Assembly (NCBI RefSeq): GCF_009758205.1
Contig: NZ_WRXN01000004.1
Location: 489,685-553,684, forward strand
Reading direction: 5' to 3'
DNA length: 64,000 bases
Source of the DNA: Chitinophaga tropicalis
Lineage (GTDB): Bacteria; Bacteroidota; Bacteroidia; Chitinophagales; Chitinophagaceae
This document shows positions 17,942 through 25,786 of the stretch, piece after piece. Position 1 is the stretch's first letter; every line of letters starts with the position of its first letter. The notes below the pieces were generated by a model. It was not told where the DNA came from and made no database searches. It worked only from the letters and a program-made list of their open reading frames with translations. The translations under genes and the position numbers were made by a program.

Positions 17942-20900
17942 TTAGAAGGATACATTTAAACCTCCGGTGATCACTCTCATTGGTGGTATTACCGACAGGC
18001 TCAGGTTTTCAGGATCAAGACCACCAAGATTGGAAATGGTGAACAGGTTCTGCCCCTGCACATACACCGAGAGGTCTTTCACGTGTAATTTTGAGATTAC
18101 TGCACCGGTGAAATTATACCGGATGCTCACGTTCTGTAATCTTGCATAAGTGGCATCACTATAAGCTCCGGAGCTATTCACATATAATTGCGAGAAGTTG
18201 ATCAGGTTCATTATAGAGGCGCTCATACGCGGCACTTCAGTAATATCTCCTGGTTTTTGCCAGCGGTCCAGCCAGTAGGTAGGGCCGTTCAAGCCGTAGT
18301 AGCCCACTGCAAATCCGTTCTGTGCTAATCCATTCATCGCCGTCCGCTTGGTAAAAACGAAAGAAAAATCCAGTGACAGATGTTTGTATGTAAATGTATT
18401 TTCGATCCCTCCATAATATTTAGGCGCCAGGTCCACAAACTGTGTTTTATCTGCGTCCGTCAATTCCATAGCCTGATAATCGGCCTTCTCTCCCTTGGCA
18501 TTGACATAACTGAAATATCCTGTTTCCGGGTTTACACCGGCATAGTTGAACAACCTGATACCGGTAACCGGTTTATCAAGTACATAGTTAATTCCCAGGT
18601 TCCGGTAAGTAGGGAGCTTCACCAGCTTACTGGTTGGGATAGATATATTAAACCGCGTGGTCCAGTTAAAATTCTTTTTCCGGATATTGTTGGTGCTCAC
18701 GCTCATCTCCCATCCGCTGGTGCGGATCACCGCATCTGTATTCACAGGATAGCCACCAAAGCCCGTTACCGTGGACAGCGGTATATTCATCAATTGATTT
18801 GAAGCGATATTCCGGTAATAATTTCCTTCCACATGCACCCTGTCTTTAAAGAAGCCCAGTTCCAACCCTACTTCAGTATTCCTGTTATGTTCCCAGCTGA
18901 GAGCAGGGTTGGCCAGGCTGCCCGGGTTAAGGGTCGTCTTTCCCGCATAAGTGCCGGATCCGGCCACATACTTGCTCAGGTATGCAAAGTCCCCCACGGC
19001 ATCTCCACCTATAATACCTGTACTGGCACGCATCTTTCCATAACTCAGAAACGGCAGGTTGTATTTGATAAAGGGCTCTTCACTGAAAATCCAGGCAGCA
19101 GCTACAGATCCGAAAGTGCCAAACTTTTTGCCGGGGCCAAAACGGGTAGAGCCATCCCGCCTTCCATTGAGGTTAATGATATATTTCTGGTCCCAGATGT
19201 ATTTCATGATCGCATACATACCTATATCCCGGTAAGGTGTCTGACGGTAGACGGTCGACACAGATGTAGCTACAGAAGGATTGCTGAGCAAAGCATCGGA
19301 GGGAAAGCCCTGACCCGAGATCTCATCGACAGTACTGAGATTGTTATCCAGCTTTCCACCAATTTTAAAGCTGAACTCCCCTTTCTGCCAGAAGCTATTA
19401 TTATACTCTGCATAAGGCTCAAGCGTCACATTACGTGTTTGAAAATGATGAAAGCTGCTATATGTACTGGCTGCGGCATCTACCTTGTTTGGAGGCATAG
19501 CCGTGGTAGGGTATCCCATTAACTGCTGCCCGTTGATATTGCTGTACCCCAGGTTCATCCGTAATGCAACATGTTTGAAAGGCCGGTAAATAAGGTTCGT
19601 GTTAGCAAGTAAGTTGTTGGTCACATTACGGTAAGTACGGTTTATATCTGCAGCCACCGCACTGTTCGGATTTTCCCAGTTCACAGTTCCATCAGGAAGG
19701 AAAGGGGGAGGTGCATTGGGTGGTGTGAATACCGCTACAGATGAAAAGTCTATTGGTACCATATCATTCACGCTGGAAAGATAAGTACCTGAAATTGCAT
19801 AGCTGAATTTGTTATCCTTCGTATTGGTATTGATGGAAAAGTGCATAGAACCATCCACCATTGAGCCTTTATGTACCTGGATGTTCCCGGTCTTACGGAG
19901 ACTACCGCTTACCATATAGCTGGTAGTTTGTGTACCGCCTCCATAAGTAACATTTAAATTAGCTGTTTGTGCCAGGCTTCCCAACATCTCCTTTTGATAA
20001 TCGTTATCTCTATCCAGTGGGTAAGTTCCGTTCAGATCAGGGTCTCCGGCGCCTACAGTGCTACCATCATTCTTTAGTGCCTCCCGGCGAAGTGTGAGGT
20101 ATTGAGCGGTATTCATCGGCTTTACATGTTGTCCTAACATAGAAACACCATCATACACATTCACATTCAGTGTAGCCGGTCCGGGCTTTGCCTTTTTAGT
20201 TGTAATGAGGACCACGCCATAAGCACCTTCTGCACCATACAGGGAAGTTGCATCTGCATCCTTCAGCACGCTGATGCTCTCAATATCATTGGGGTTTAAG
20301 AAATTCAGACCATTACCTCCCTGTAAAAAGTTGCCGGTGCCATAAAGTGTATTTGTTTCCATAGGCAGCTTTGCTCCCGGATAGGTCACACCGTCTACTA
20401 CTATCAGCGGAGGTGGCGCTGTTGAGCTAAAGTTGGCCGCATTCCGCAACCGGAGTGAGAAAGCGCCTCCGGGCTGGCCGGTCACCTGTTGAATGAATAA
20501 CCCTGGTACTTTTCCCTGTAATGCTTCCAGTACATTGTTGACAGGATTCTTTGCAATATCTTTAGCTGTAATGGTTGTTACATCCCCTGTATTAAACCGT
20601 TTGGTGGTAGAACCATAAGCAATGACCTGCACCTGGTCCAGGTCTCCTATATCCACCCGCAGAACCACCTTTAAGGGCTCAGTGATACGGGCTACAGCTA
20701 TTTCCCTGCTTACAAAGCCCACATAAGAAAACTGCAGGATGGCCTTCCCGTCTGGAACAATGAGCGAAAAAGTACCTTTTTCATTGGTCAGGGTCATCCG
20801 CTGGAGCTCTCCTTTCACCTTTACAGTTACGCCCGCAAGGGAATTATTATGTTCATCCGTCACCGTACCTGTCACTATCCCGGGAGGTGCAGGCTCTCTG

Positions 20901-21265
20901 GTTACGGGCTTAGCATGGATCAGGATAATACTGTTCTCAATGCTGTAAGTAAGCGGCTGGTTTGCCAGGCATTTACTGAGTACTGCCGGGAGGTCAAGGT
21001 CCTTCACATGAATGGTTACCGGTTTACTGGTATTCAAGATATCATCGGTATAAAAGAAATCATACCCGGTTTGTTTCCTGATCTCCTTAAATACCTGTGA
21101 CAGCGGTGTCTTTTCCATATTAAGTGTGACCTTTTGTGCATAGCTGGTAGCACTTGCCTGTACAATGCCAATTGTAGTAAGGATGAGTACGATCAATTTC
21201 ATAATGCGCAAGGACATTAATGCGCAGGTTTTCCACCTGCCTGATTTTTCAGGACAAAAATTCAT
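17942..21265 (-). CDS. SusC/RagA TonB-dependent receptor with STN signalling domain
   Basis: A transporter of about 1107 residues; an upstream in-frame ATG at 21304 would add 13 residues, but the start at 21265 (MNFCPEKSG) fits the family better. After a long signal (LIVLILTTIGIVQASATSYAQ region) comes an STN domain (about 47-115: VTLNMEKTPLSQVFKEIRKQ, VTIHVKDLDLPAVLSKCL), a carboxypeptidase-like domain (GTVTDEHNNSLAGVTVKVKG), plug (VQVIAYGSTTKRFNTGDVTT, LIVVDGVTYPG, IESISVLKDADATSLYGAEG) and a barrel ending RVITGGLNVSF. The STN domain contacts the FecR periplasmic part, so ligand binding would release the ECF sigma factor encoded upstream. Gap to fecR is 252 bp. Confidence 0.95.
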   Translation of the reverse strand: MNFCPEKSGRWKTCALMSLRIMKLIVLILTTIGIVQASATSYAQKVTLNMEKTPLSQVFKEIRKQTGYDFFYTDDILNTSKPVTIHVKDLDLPAVLSKCLANQPLTYSIENSIILIHAKPVTREPAPPGIVTGTVTDEHNNSLAGVTVKVKGELQRMTLTNEKGTFSLIVPDGKAILQFSYVGFVSREIAVARITEPLKVVLRVDIGDLDQVQVIAYGSTTKRFNTGDVTTITAKDIAKNPVNNVLEALQGKVPGLFIQQVTGQPGGAFSLRLRNAANFSSTAPPPLIVVDGVTYPGAKLPMETNTLYGTGNFLQGGNGLNFLNPNDIESISVLKDADATSLYGAEGAYGVVLITTKKAKPGPATLNVNVYDGVSMLGQHVKPMNTAQYLTLRREALKNDGSTVGAGDPDLNGTYPLDRDNDYQKEMLGSLAQTANLNVTYGGGTQTTSYMVSGSLRKTGNIQVHKGSMVDGSMHFSINTNTKDNKFSYAISGTYLSSVNDMVPIDFSSVAVFTPPNAPPPFLPDGTVNWENPNSAVAADINRTYRNVTNNLLANTNLIYRPFKHVALRMNLGYSNINGQQLMGYPTTAMPPNKVDAAASTYSSFHHFQTRNVTLEPYAEYNNSFWQKGEFSFKIGGKLDNNLSTVDEISGQGFPSDALLSNPSVATSVSTVYRQTPYRDIGMYAIMKYIWDQKYIINLNGRRDGSTRFGPGKKFGTFGSVAAAWIFSEEPFIKYNLPFLSYGKMRASTGIIGGDAVGDFAYLSKYVAGSGTYAGKTTLNPGSLANPALSWEHNRNTEVGLELGFFKDRVHVEGNYYRNIASNQLMNIPLSTVTGFGGYPVNTDAVIRTSGWEMSVSTNNIRKKNFNWTTRFNISIPTSKLVKLPTYRNLGINYVLDKPVTGIRLFNYAGVNPETGYFSYVNAKGEKADYQAMELTDADKTQFVDLAPKYYGGIENTFTYKHLSLDFSFVFTKRTAMNGLAQNGFAVGYYGLNGPTYWLDRWQKPGDITEVPRMSASIMNLINFSQLYVNSSGAYSDATYARLQNVSIRYNFTGAVISKLHVKDLSVYVQGQNLFTISNLGGLDPENLSLSVIPPMRVITGGLNVSF

Positions 21266-21517
21266 AATTTTGGTTGAGTTAATTCGCAAAGCAGCCCTGC
21301 CCACGAAGCCGTGCGTGCAACGCGAATAATGTTTAATGAATAATGTTTAGCCCGAGACCGGCCACACCGGTATCAGTAGCTAAGCGTAAATCCTTAACCG
21401 GGAGTGTTCCACCACTTCCGGTTGTTTATTTTTGCTCAGCCTTTCCCCAGAGGCGTAGGTGATTATTGAACTACCGTCATAGTATTTAATGTGTTGGTTG
21501 ATAAATTAATTACGATC

Positions 21518-22636
21518 TTATTTGTCGGCTATAGTAATATGGTTGTTCTTCACCGTAAATTTTACCGCCGCAGTAGCTTCCAGCATTTTTAGTACTACAG
21601 ACAGGTTCCGGGACCGGGATACCTCTCCGCTAAAAGTCAGCTTACTATTGTTATAATGTCCATAATCCACATCCACATCGTACCACCTGGATACCTTCCG
21701 CATAATATCGGGCAGGGTCTCATTCTTAAATATAAAATCGCCCTCTTTCCAGTCAATCGCCGTTTCAGGGATCACGGAACTTACCGTTACATGTTGCAGG
21801 CTGTTCAAAACTGCCTGCTGTCCTGGCTTTAACAGGGCGCTTTCGCCGCCATCGGCTGTTACACGGACAGCTCCCTGTAGTAATGTGGTTTTAATTACCG
21901 GTTCATCCGGATAAGCATTTACGTTAAAATGGGTTCCCAGTACATCGATCCTTTGTCCCTTACAAACAACCCTGAATGGTTGACCCACATGTTGTGCAAC
22001 TTCAAAATAGGCTTCTCCGGTAATTTTCACTTCCCGTTCCTGGTTGTTGAAAGCCACCGGGTAGGTAATAGAAGAGGCTGCATTCAGCCATACCTGTGTT
22101 CCATCCGCCAGTACCAGATGGTGTTTTCCTCCCCGGGGAGTACTTACTGTATTGATCATAGAGAGGGCGTCTTCATCCTGCTCCTCTCCGTTGGTATAAT
22201 TCAGTTCTCCGTCTGCCTTCTTTTTAATAGTTATGCCGCCCTGTTTTGCCAGCTCCCCGTTCTTTGCATCCGCCAATGTGATGCGCTGGCCATTGGCCAG
22301 TGTAAGCACTGCCTTATCAGACCCGGGCAGGGCATCATCCTGTATTATTGCCAGTGGCTGAGGTTCCGGGACGCTCCCGGAGTGGTATAAAAAGTATCCT
22401 CCCACTGTTACCAATACGGCTACAGCTGCCGCCACAGGCACCCAGCGCAAGCGTTCCCGCTGTTTAGCCGGCAGAGAAGGGGTAAGCTGTTCTATTTCAA
22501 GCAACTGCTCATCCGTAAGCTCTTTCAGACCCGGTAATTCCAGCTGATGATACCATGATTCGATGATGGCCCTCTCCTCCGGGGTGCATTCCCCGGCATT
22601 ATACTTATGTAGCAGCTCCTTAAATGATACTCTCAT
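21518..22636 (-). CDS. FecR family anti-sigma factor
   Basis: A 372-residue inner-membrane signal transducer. Cytoplasmic N-terminus (about 1-85, FKELLHKYNAGECTPEERAI), one TM helix (about 87-106, VPVAAAVAVLVTVGGYFLYH), FecR domain (about 150-245, VSTPRGGKHHLVLADGTQVW, LNAASSITYPVAF, ITGEAYFEVA, VLGTHFNVNAYPDE) and a C-terminal DUF4974 domain (about 295-370, LPDIMRKVSRWYDVDVDY, VVLKMLEATAAVKF) that meets the STN domain of the receptor. It holds the sigma factor until the receptor signals. It lies 51 bp after the sigma gene and is followed by the STN-type SusC. Confidence 0.95.
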   Translation of the reverse strand: MRVSFKELLHKYNAGECTPEERAIIESWYHQLELPGLKELTDEQLLEIEQLTPSLPAKQRERLRWVPVAAAVAVLVTVGGYFLYHSGSVPEPQPLAIIQDDALPGSDKAVLTLANGQRITLADAKNGELAKQGGITIKKKADGELNYTNGEEQDEDALSMINTVSTPRGGKHHLVLADGTQVWLNAASSITYPVAFNNQEREVKITGEAYFEVAQHVGQPFRVVCKGQRIDVLGTHFNVNAYPDEPVIKTTLLQGAVRVTADGGESALLKPGQQAVLNSLQHVTVSSVIPETAIDWKEGDFIFKNETLPDIMRKVSRWYDVDVDYGHYNNSKLTFSGEVSRSRNLSVVLKMLEATAAVKFTVKNNHITIADK

Positions 22637-22687
22637 ATAATGTATGACAGGAAGAAAAGGGGGAAGGGCTATTGGGAATGAATATTT

Positions 22688-23266
22688 TTAAAAAAATTGT
22701 TGCAGGGCAATGAGGGCGCATAGCCCAATCTTCAAACGGAGGATCTTTAATGCGCTTTTGATATGGTTCTTCACAGTAAACTCAGAGATATTGAGCCTGT
22801 CGGCTATCTCTTTGTGGGTAAGATATTCTTTGCGGCTCAGGATGAAGACCTCTCTCATTTTGGGGGGAAGGGCAGCAATCTCCTTATCGATCATCTGCTG
22901 TAATTCCTTTTCCCGGACCTGGATGTCTGACGTATTAAGCCCTTCATCTATAAAGTTTTGAAAATTAAGAGCATACCGGGCTTCCACCTGCTTATGTTCT
23001 ATATAGTTCAGCACCCTGTTACGAACCATTGTATATAAATAAGCAGATACGTGCTGAATGGGGGGAAGCTGTTCATGCTGACTCCAAAGGGTAGAAAATA
23101 CTTCCTGTACAATTTCCTTTGCATCCTCCAGATGGCCGGTCTTCTTATAACCGTGCAGGATCAGGGGCCTTTTATACCTGTTATAAAGTTCTGTAAAGGC
23201 GTTATTGTCGCCCGCCTGTAGCATGACAACTAACTCTTTATCATTTGCATGTGTTAAGACCCCCAT
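22688..23266 (-). CDS. ECF RNA polymerase sigma factor (FecI-like)
   Basis: A 192-residue sigma-70 family factor of the Bacteroidota FecI-like group. Region 2 spans about 25-92 (ELYNRYKRPLILHGYKKTG, DAKEIVQEVFSTLWSQ, AYLYTMVRNRVLNYIE) and region 4 about 128-180 (LPPKMREVFILSRKEYLTHK, EIADRLNISEFTVKNHIKSA). A short hydrophobic tail (IGLCALIALQQFF) ends the protein, as is common in this group. It would direct transcription of the downstream SusC-SusD-thioredoxin genes when freed by FecR. A TATTTTTG sequence at 23272-23279 (minus) lies only 5 bp before the start, too close to be a convincing promoter. Confidence 0.94.
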   Translation of the reverse strand: MGVLTHANDKELVVMLQAGDNNAFTELYNRYKRPLILHGYKKTGHLEDAKEIVQEVFSTLWSQHEQLPPIQHVSAYLYTMVRNRVLNYIEHKQVEARYALNFQNFIDEGLNTSDIQVREKELQQMIDKEIAALPPKMREVFILSRKEYLTHKEIADRLNISEFTVKNHIKSALKILRLKIGLCALIALQQFF

Positions 23267-23505
23267 TTAGTCAAAAATAAAAAAAAGGGGGAGATTTTTG
23301 TTTACATAATAATTTACCACGGCATTTGTGCTGTGCGAAGAAGCACAACCGCATCCTCTATACTACCAGGTGAATATTACAACTTAAATCTACCGTGCAG
23401 TTTTAATCAATCTCTAAGTTAATTCTTCTCTAATTTATGTGACAGAAAAACTGAATGAAATGAATGGAAAATGGCTAGTAAAGAAAATATATTTTCGTCA
23501 GCGTT

Positions 23506-23973
23506 ATGAATAAAGAAAAGTATCCATTTAAGACCAACAATAGCCACGCTAACTTTGAATTTGAAAGCCATGGTCCGAAAGGGAGGATAAAAAAAATTAT
23601 CGAATATTATGAGATAGGAAAAATGGCAGATGAAACTCCTATTCTTAATTTAGGTTTTGGCGATTGGGATGATGCTTTACAGACTGTCGGTGATTTGACA
23701 ATTTCAAATAACGCTGATCGGGATAAGATTTTAGCAACGGTTGCAAGTACGGTATTAGACGTTACAGATCATTTTGGCAATGTAGCTATATATGCGAAAG
23801 GGAGTACACCTGCCAGAACAAGATTGTATCAAATGGGCATTAATGCTAATATAAAAGAAATCGAAACGCTTTTTAATATATTAGGATTAACCTCCTCTGG
23901 TTGGGAGAATCTTCAGCAGGGGGTAAACTATACAGAATTTTTAGTCACAAGAAAAAAACATAAATTTGAATGA
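23506..23973 (+). CDS. DUF6934-like protein of unknown function
   Basis: A 155-residue soluble protein. Features: SHANFEFESHGPKGRIKKII start, the NLGFGDWD motif (about 48-55), ILATVASTVLDVTDHF (about 78-93), the strongly conserved-looking YAKGSTPARTRLYQMGI (about 99-115), and VNYTEFLVTRK end. From memory this pattern matches the DUF6934 family found widely in Bacteroidota, with no known function. No signal peptide, membrane segment or catalytic motif is obvious. Its stop overlaps the start of the next small gene by 4 bp (ATGA), so the two are translationally coupled. A decayed TATTTTCG sequence about 10 bp upstream of the start could be the promoter. The pair is flanked by a sigma operon and a terminator. 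Confidence 0.75.
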   Translation: MNKEKYPFKTNNSHANFEFESHGPKGRIKKIIEYYEIGKMADETPILNLGFGDWDDALQTVGDLTISNNADRDKILATVASTVLDVTDHFGNVAIYAKGSTPARTRLYQMGINANIKEIETLFNILGLTSSGWENLQQGVNYTEFLVTRKKHKFE

Positions 23974-24161
23974 AAAGAAGAGAAAATATGTCGTCCAGGT
24001 TTTCTAAAATCTTAAGTAAAATGGAAAAGCCAGTGGTAGGAAAGCTAAGTTTTTCCGAGGAAGACTTGCGTAGAAGCTCCTTTCTCAATAAAAAAATAGA
24101 ACAGGCCAAACGTAGCTTAAAGGAACATCCTGTGCCAATCGAATTATTGAAATCAAGATAA
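23970..24161 (+). CDS. Small basic protein, partner of the DUF6934-like gene
   Basis: A 63-residue basic protein (MKRRENMSSRFSKILSKMEK start) not recognised. It is rich in Lys, Arg and Ser, with helical character in the second half (EEDLRRSSFLNKKIEQAKRS) and no signal or membrane segment. Its start overlaps the stop of the preceding gene (ATGA), and a strong hairpin follows 10 bp after its stop, so the two genes form a closed bicistronic unit. Size, basic charge and coupling resemble toxin-antitoxin or adaptor pairs, but no family evidence supports such a role. Confidence 0.65.
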   Translation: MKRRENMSSRFSKILSKMEKPVVGKLSFSEEDLRRSSFLNKKIEQAKRSLKEHPVPIELLKSR

Positions 24162-24170
24162 TATTATAAT

Positions 24171-24205
24171 AAAGCAACGCCTCGCAAAAAGCGAGGCGTT
24201 GCTTT
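24171..24205 (+). terminator. Rho-independent terminator-like hairpin
   Basis: Arms 24171-24185 and 24191-24205 (AAAGCAACGCCTCGC and its exact complement) with an A5 loop make a 15-bp stem. It begins 10 bp after the small basic protein gene. There is only TTT at the end of the right arm, so the T tract is weak. It also shows that an in-frame TTG at 24199 cannot sensibly start the next gene. Confidence 0.8.
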
Positions 24206-24240
24206 ATCTGGATACCGTTTCGAATATAGCTGCTCTTAAA

Positions 24241-25083
24241 ATGTCTCCTTCTAAAACATTAAAATCAGATAACGAAAACATTTCCATTCTTCGTTACCGC
24301 ACAAATAAACCCGCTGCGAGGACAAAAATAATGCTGCAGCAAAACCTCTTCACCTTTTTGCTTAAAGGCGAAAAAACAGTTCATTTTGCAGGTACACAGG
24401 TCAGCATAAAGCCTCACCAGTTTGTCATGCTGGCTGCCGGCAATTGCCTCATGAGCGAAAAGATCGCCGCAAAAGATGCAGATTATCACAGTATTCTCAT
24501 CTTCTTTGATAGCAAGCTGCTATCTGACTTCTATACCCGCCATTTTTCATTGCTTGCCAAACAGGCAAAACAATCAGATAATCATCCATTCCTGCTGTTT
24601 GAAAAAGATGAGTTCCTGGTGAATTTCACCCGTTCCCTTGACTGCATGCTTACCGGGGACAACTCCATACATCCCCATCTGCAAAAGGTAAAACTGGAAG
24701 AGCTGTTCTTATATCTTGCAATACATTACCCGGAACAGATACAGCAGATCAGAAATATGAGCTATGAAGCAAATGAAGATCTCATAGTCCGCCAGGCAGT
24801 TACCTCTCATATAGACAGCAATATCACAGTTGAAGAACTTGCCTTTCTATGTAACATGAGCCTGTCTTCATTCAAACGTAAGTTTGCACGTATTTATGGT
24901 AACAGTCCCAACAAATGGCTATTGGAAAAAAGAATGGAAAGAGCGGCTAAAATGTTACGGCAGGATAACCGCAAAGCGAGCGAGATCTATTATGAGCTTG
25001 GTTATGAAAACCTTTCCAGTTTTATTCAATCCTTTAAACAGATCTACGGTTTAACTCCTAAACAGTATCAATTATCAGATTGA
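24241..25083 (+). CDS. AraC family transcriptional regulator
   Basis: A regulator of 280 residues from the ATG at 24241 (MSPSKTLKSDNENIS); an upstream TTG lies inside the terminator hairpin and is rejected. The N-terminal half is a cupin-type effector domain (KTVHFAGTQVSIKPHQFVML), the C-terminal half an AraC HTH with ITVEELAFLCNMSLSSFKRK and KASEIYYELGYENLSSFIQS, ending YGLTPKQYQ. Related AraC proteins sit beside SDR or DinB-type genes in Bacteroidota; here a DinB gene follows after 82 bp with its own promoter. The effector is unknown. Confidence 0.9.
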   Translation: MSPSKTLKSDNENISILRYRTNKPAARTKIMLQQNLFTFLLKGEKTVHFAGTQVSIKPHQFVMLAAGNCLMSEKIAAKDADYHSILIFFDSKLLSDFYTRHFSLLAKQAKQSDNHPFLLFEKDEFLVNFTRSLDCMLTGDNSIHPHLQKVKLEELFLYLAIHYPEQIQQIRNMSYEANEDLIVRQAVTSHIDSNITVEELAFLCNMSLSSFKRKFARIYGNSPNKWLLEKRMERAAKMLRQDNRKASEIYYELGYENLSSFIQSFKQIYGLTPKQYQLSD

Positions 25084-25118
25084 ACGTCCGGCTACACTTT
25101 CTGAACGGTTACCTATTA

Positions 25119-25147
25119 TTTGCTGCCGGTTTCCACATCTACCTTTG
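25119..25147 (+). promoter_or_regulatory. Bacteroidota-type promoter of the DinB gene
   Basis: A -7 box TACCTTTG (25140-25147) matches the Bacteroidota consensus TAnnTTTG exactly, and a -33 box TTTG (25119-25122) lies 17 bp upstream, in the usual range. The DinB gene start at 25166 follows 18 bp after the box, giving a short leader. The box also contains the TTG at 25145 that could be mistaken for a start codon. Confidence 0.65.
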
Positions 25148-25165
25148 AACAATAATTCAAACAAG

Positions 25166-25663
25166 ATGAACAGAAAGTATTTTTTAGAGTTAGCTGACTA
25201 CAACACCTGGACAAATAATATTGTTATTGAATGGTTGGACCAAATTACTGATGAACAGTGGGAAGAGAACATTATCAGTAGTTTCAGCAGTATTAAACGA
25301 ACCGTAACTCATATCGTCAGTGCTGAAAAGATCTGGATCGACTACTGGGAAAATGTTCCTGATCCGGTTTTCTTATCTGCCGGATTTAAAGGCACGAAAA
25401 ATGATCTGATAAAGATCTGGAAAGAATCATCCGCCTGTTTGAAGGATCTCATTGAAAGATATCCTGAAGAAAAATATCAGCAGCAAGTTACTTTTAAATG
25501 GCCGGGAGGCAGAGAAGGGCGGATGGAATTCTGGCAAACATTTTCTCACTTTATTAACCATTCAACCTTCCATCGCGGGCAATTAGTAACTATGCTACGC
25601 CAGGCTGGTTTTACAAAACTTACTTCAACTGATTTAGCTACCTATTATCGTGTTATCAGCTAA
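25166..25663 (+). CDS. DinB family protein
   Basis: A 165-residue four-helix-bundle protein of the DinB/YfiT type. The start at 25166 (MNRKYFLELADYNTW) is preferred over a TTG 21 bp upstream that lies in the promoter box. The three metal-ligand histidines of the family are visible: one in VTHIVSAEKIWIDYW and two in the FSHFINHSTFHRGQL segment, spaced H-x3-H-x-type as is usual. Family members bind a divalent metal; some are thiol-dependent transferases, but most have no known substrate. It follows an AraC gene and ends at a perfect hairpin. Confidence 0.88.
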   Translation: MNRKYFLELADYNTWTNNIVIEWLDQITDEQWEENIISSFSSIKRTVTHIVSAEKIWIDYWENVPDPVFLSAGFKGTKNDLIKIWKESSACLKDLIERYPEEKYQQQVTFKWPGGREGRMEFWQTFSHFINHSTFHRGQLVTMLRQAGFTKLTSTDLATYYRVIS

Positions 25664-25670
25664 TTAATAA

Positions 25671-25701
25671 TTTGCCCCGGCATTTAAAATGCCGGGGCAA
25701 A
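25671..25701. terminator. Hairpin after the DinB gene
   Basis: Arms 25671-25685 and 25687-25701 (TTTGCCCCGGCATTT and its exact complement) form a G+C-rich 15-bp stem with almost no loop, 7 bp after the DinB stop. There is no T tract after it, so it may be a weak terminator or an mRNA 3'-end stabiliser. Confidence 0.7.
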
Positions 25702-25786
25702 GAAATGTTGCAATAATAATAATCAATGTGTAATTTGATAGTCGCATTATTATAGGCTATTATTGATAATCAAACTATAACTCTAA

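Noticed and set aside
18833..19522. 229-codon plus-strand open frame
   Set aside because: It lies antisense to the middle of the STN-type SusC barrel and shows no recognisable domain or start context.
24199..24240. TTG start for the AraC gene giving 14 extra residues
   Set aside because: The TTG lies inside the right arm of a terminator hairpin; the ATG at 24241 fits better.
25145..25165. TTG start for the DinB gene
   Set aside because: It lies within the TACCTTTG promoter box, so it would not be transcribed; the ATG at 25166 matches the family start.
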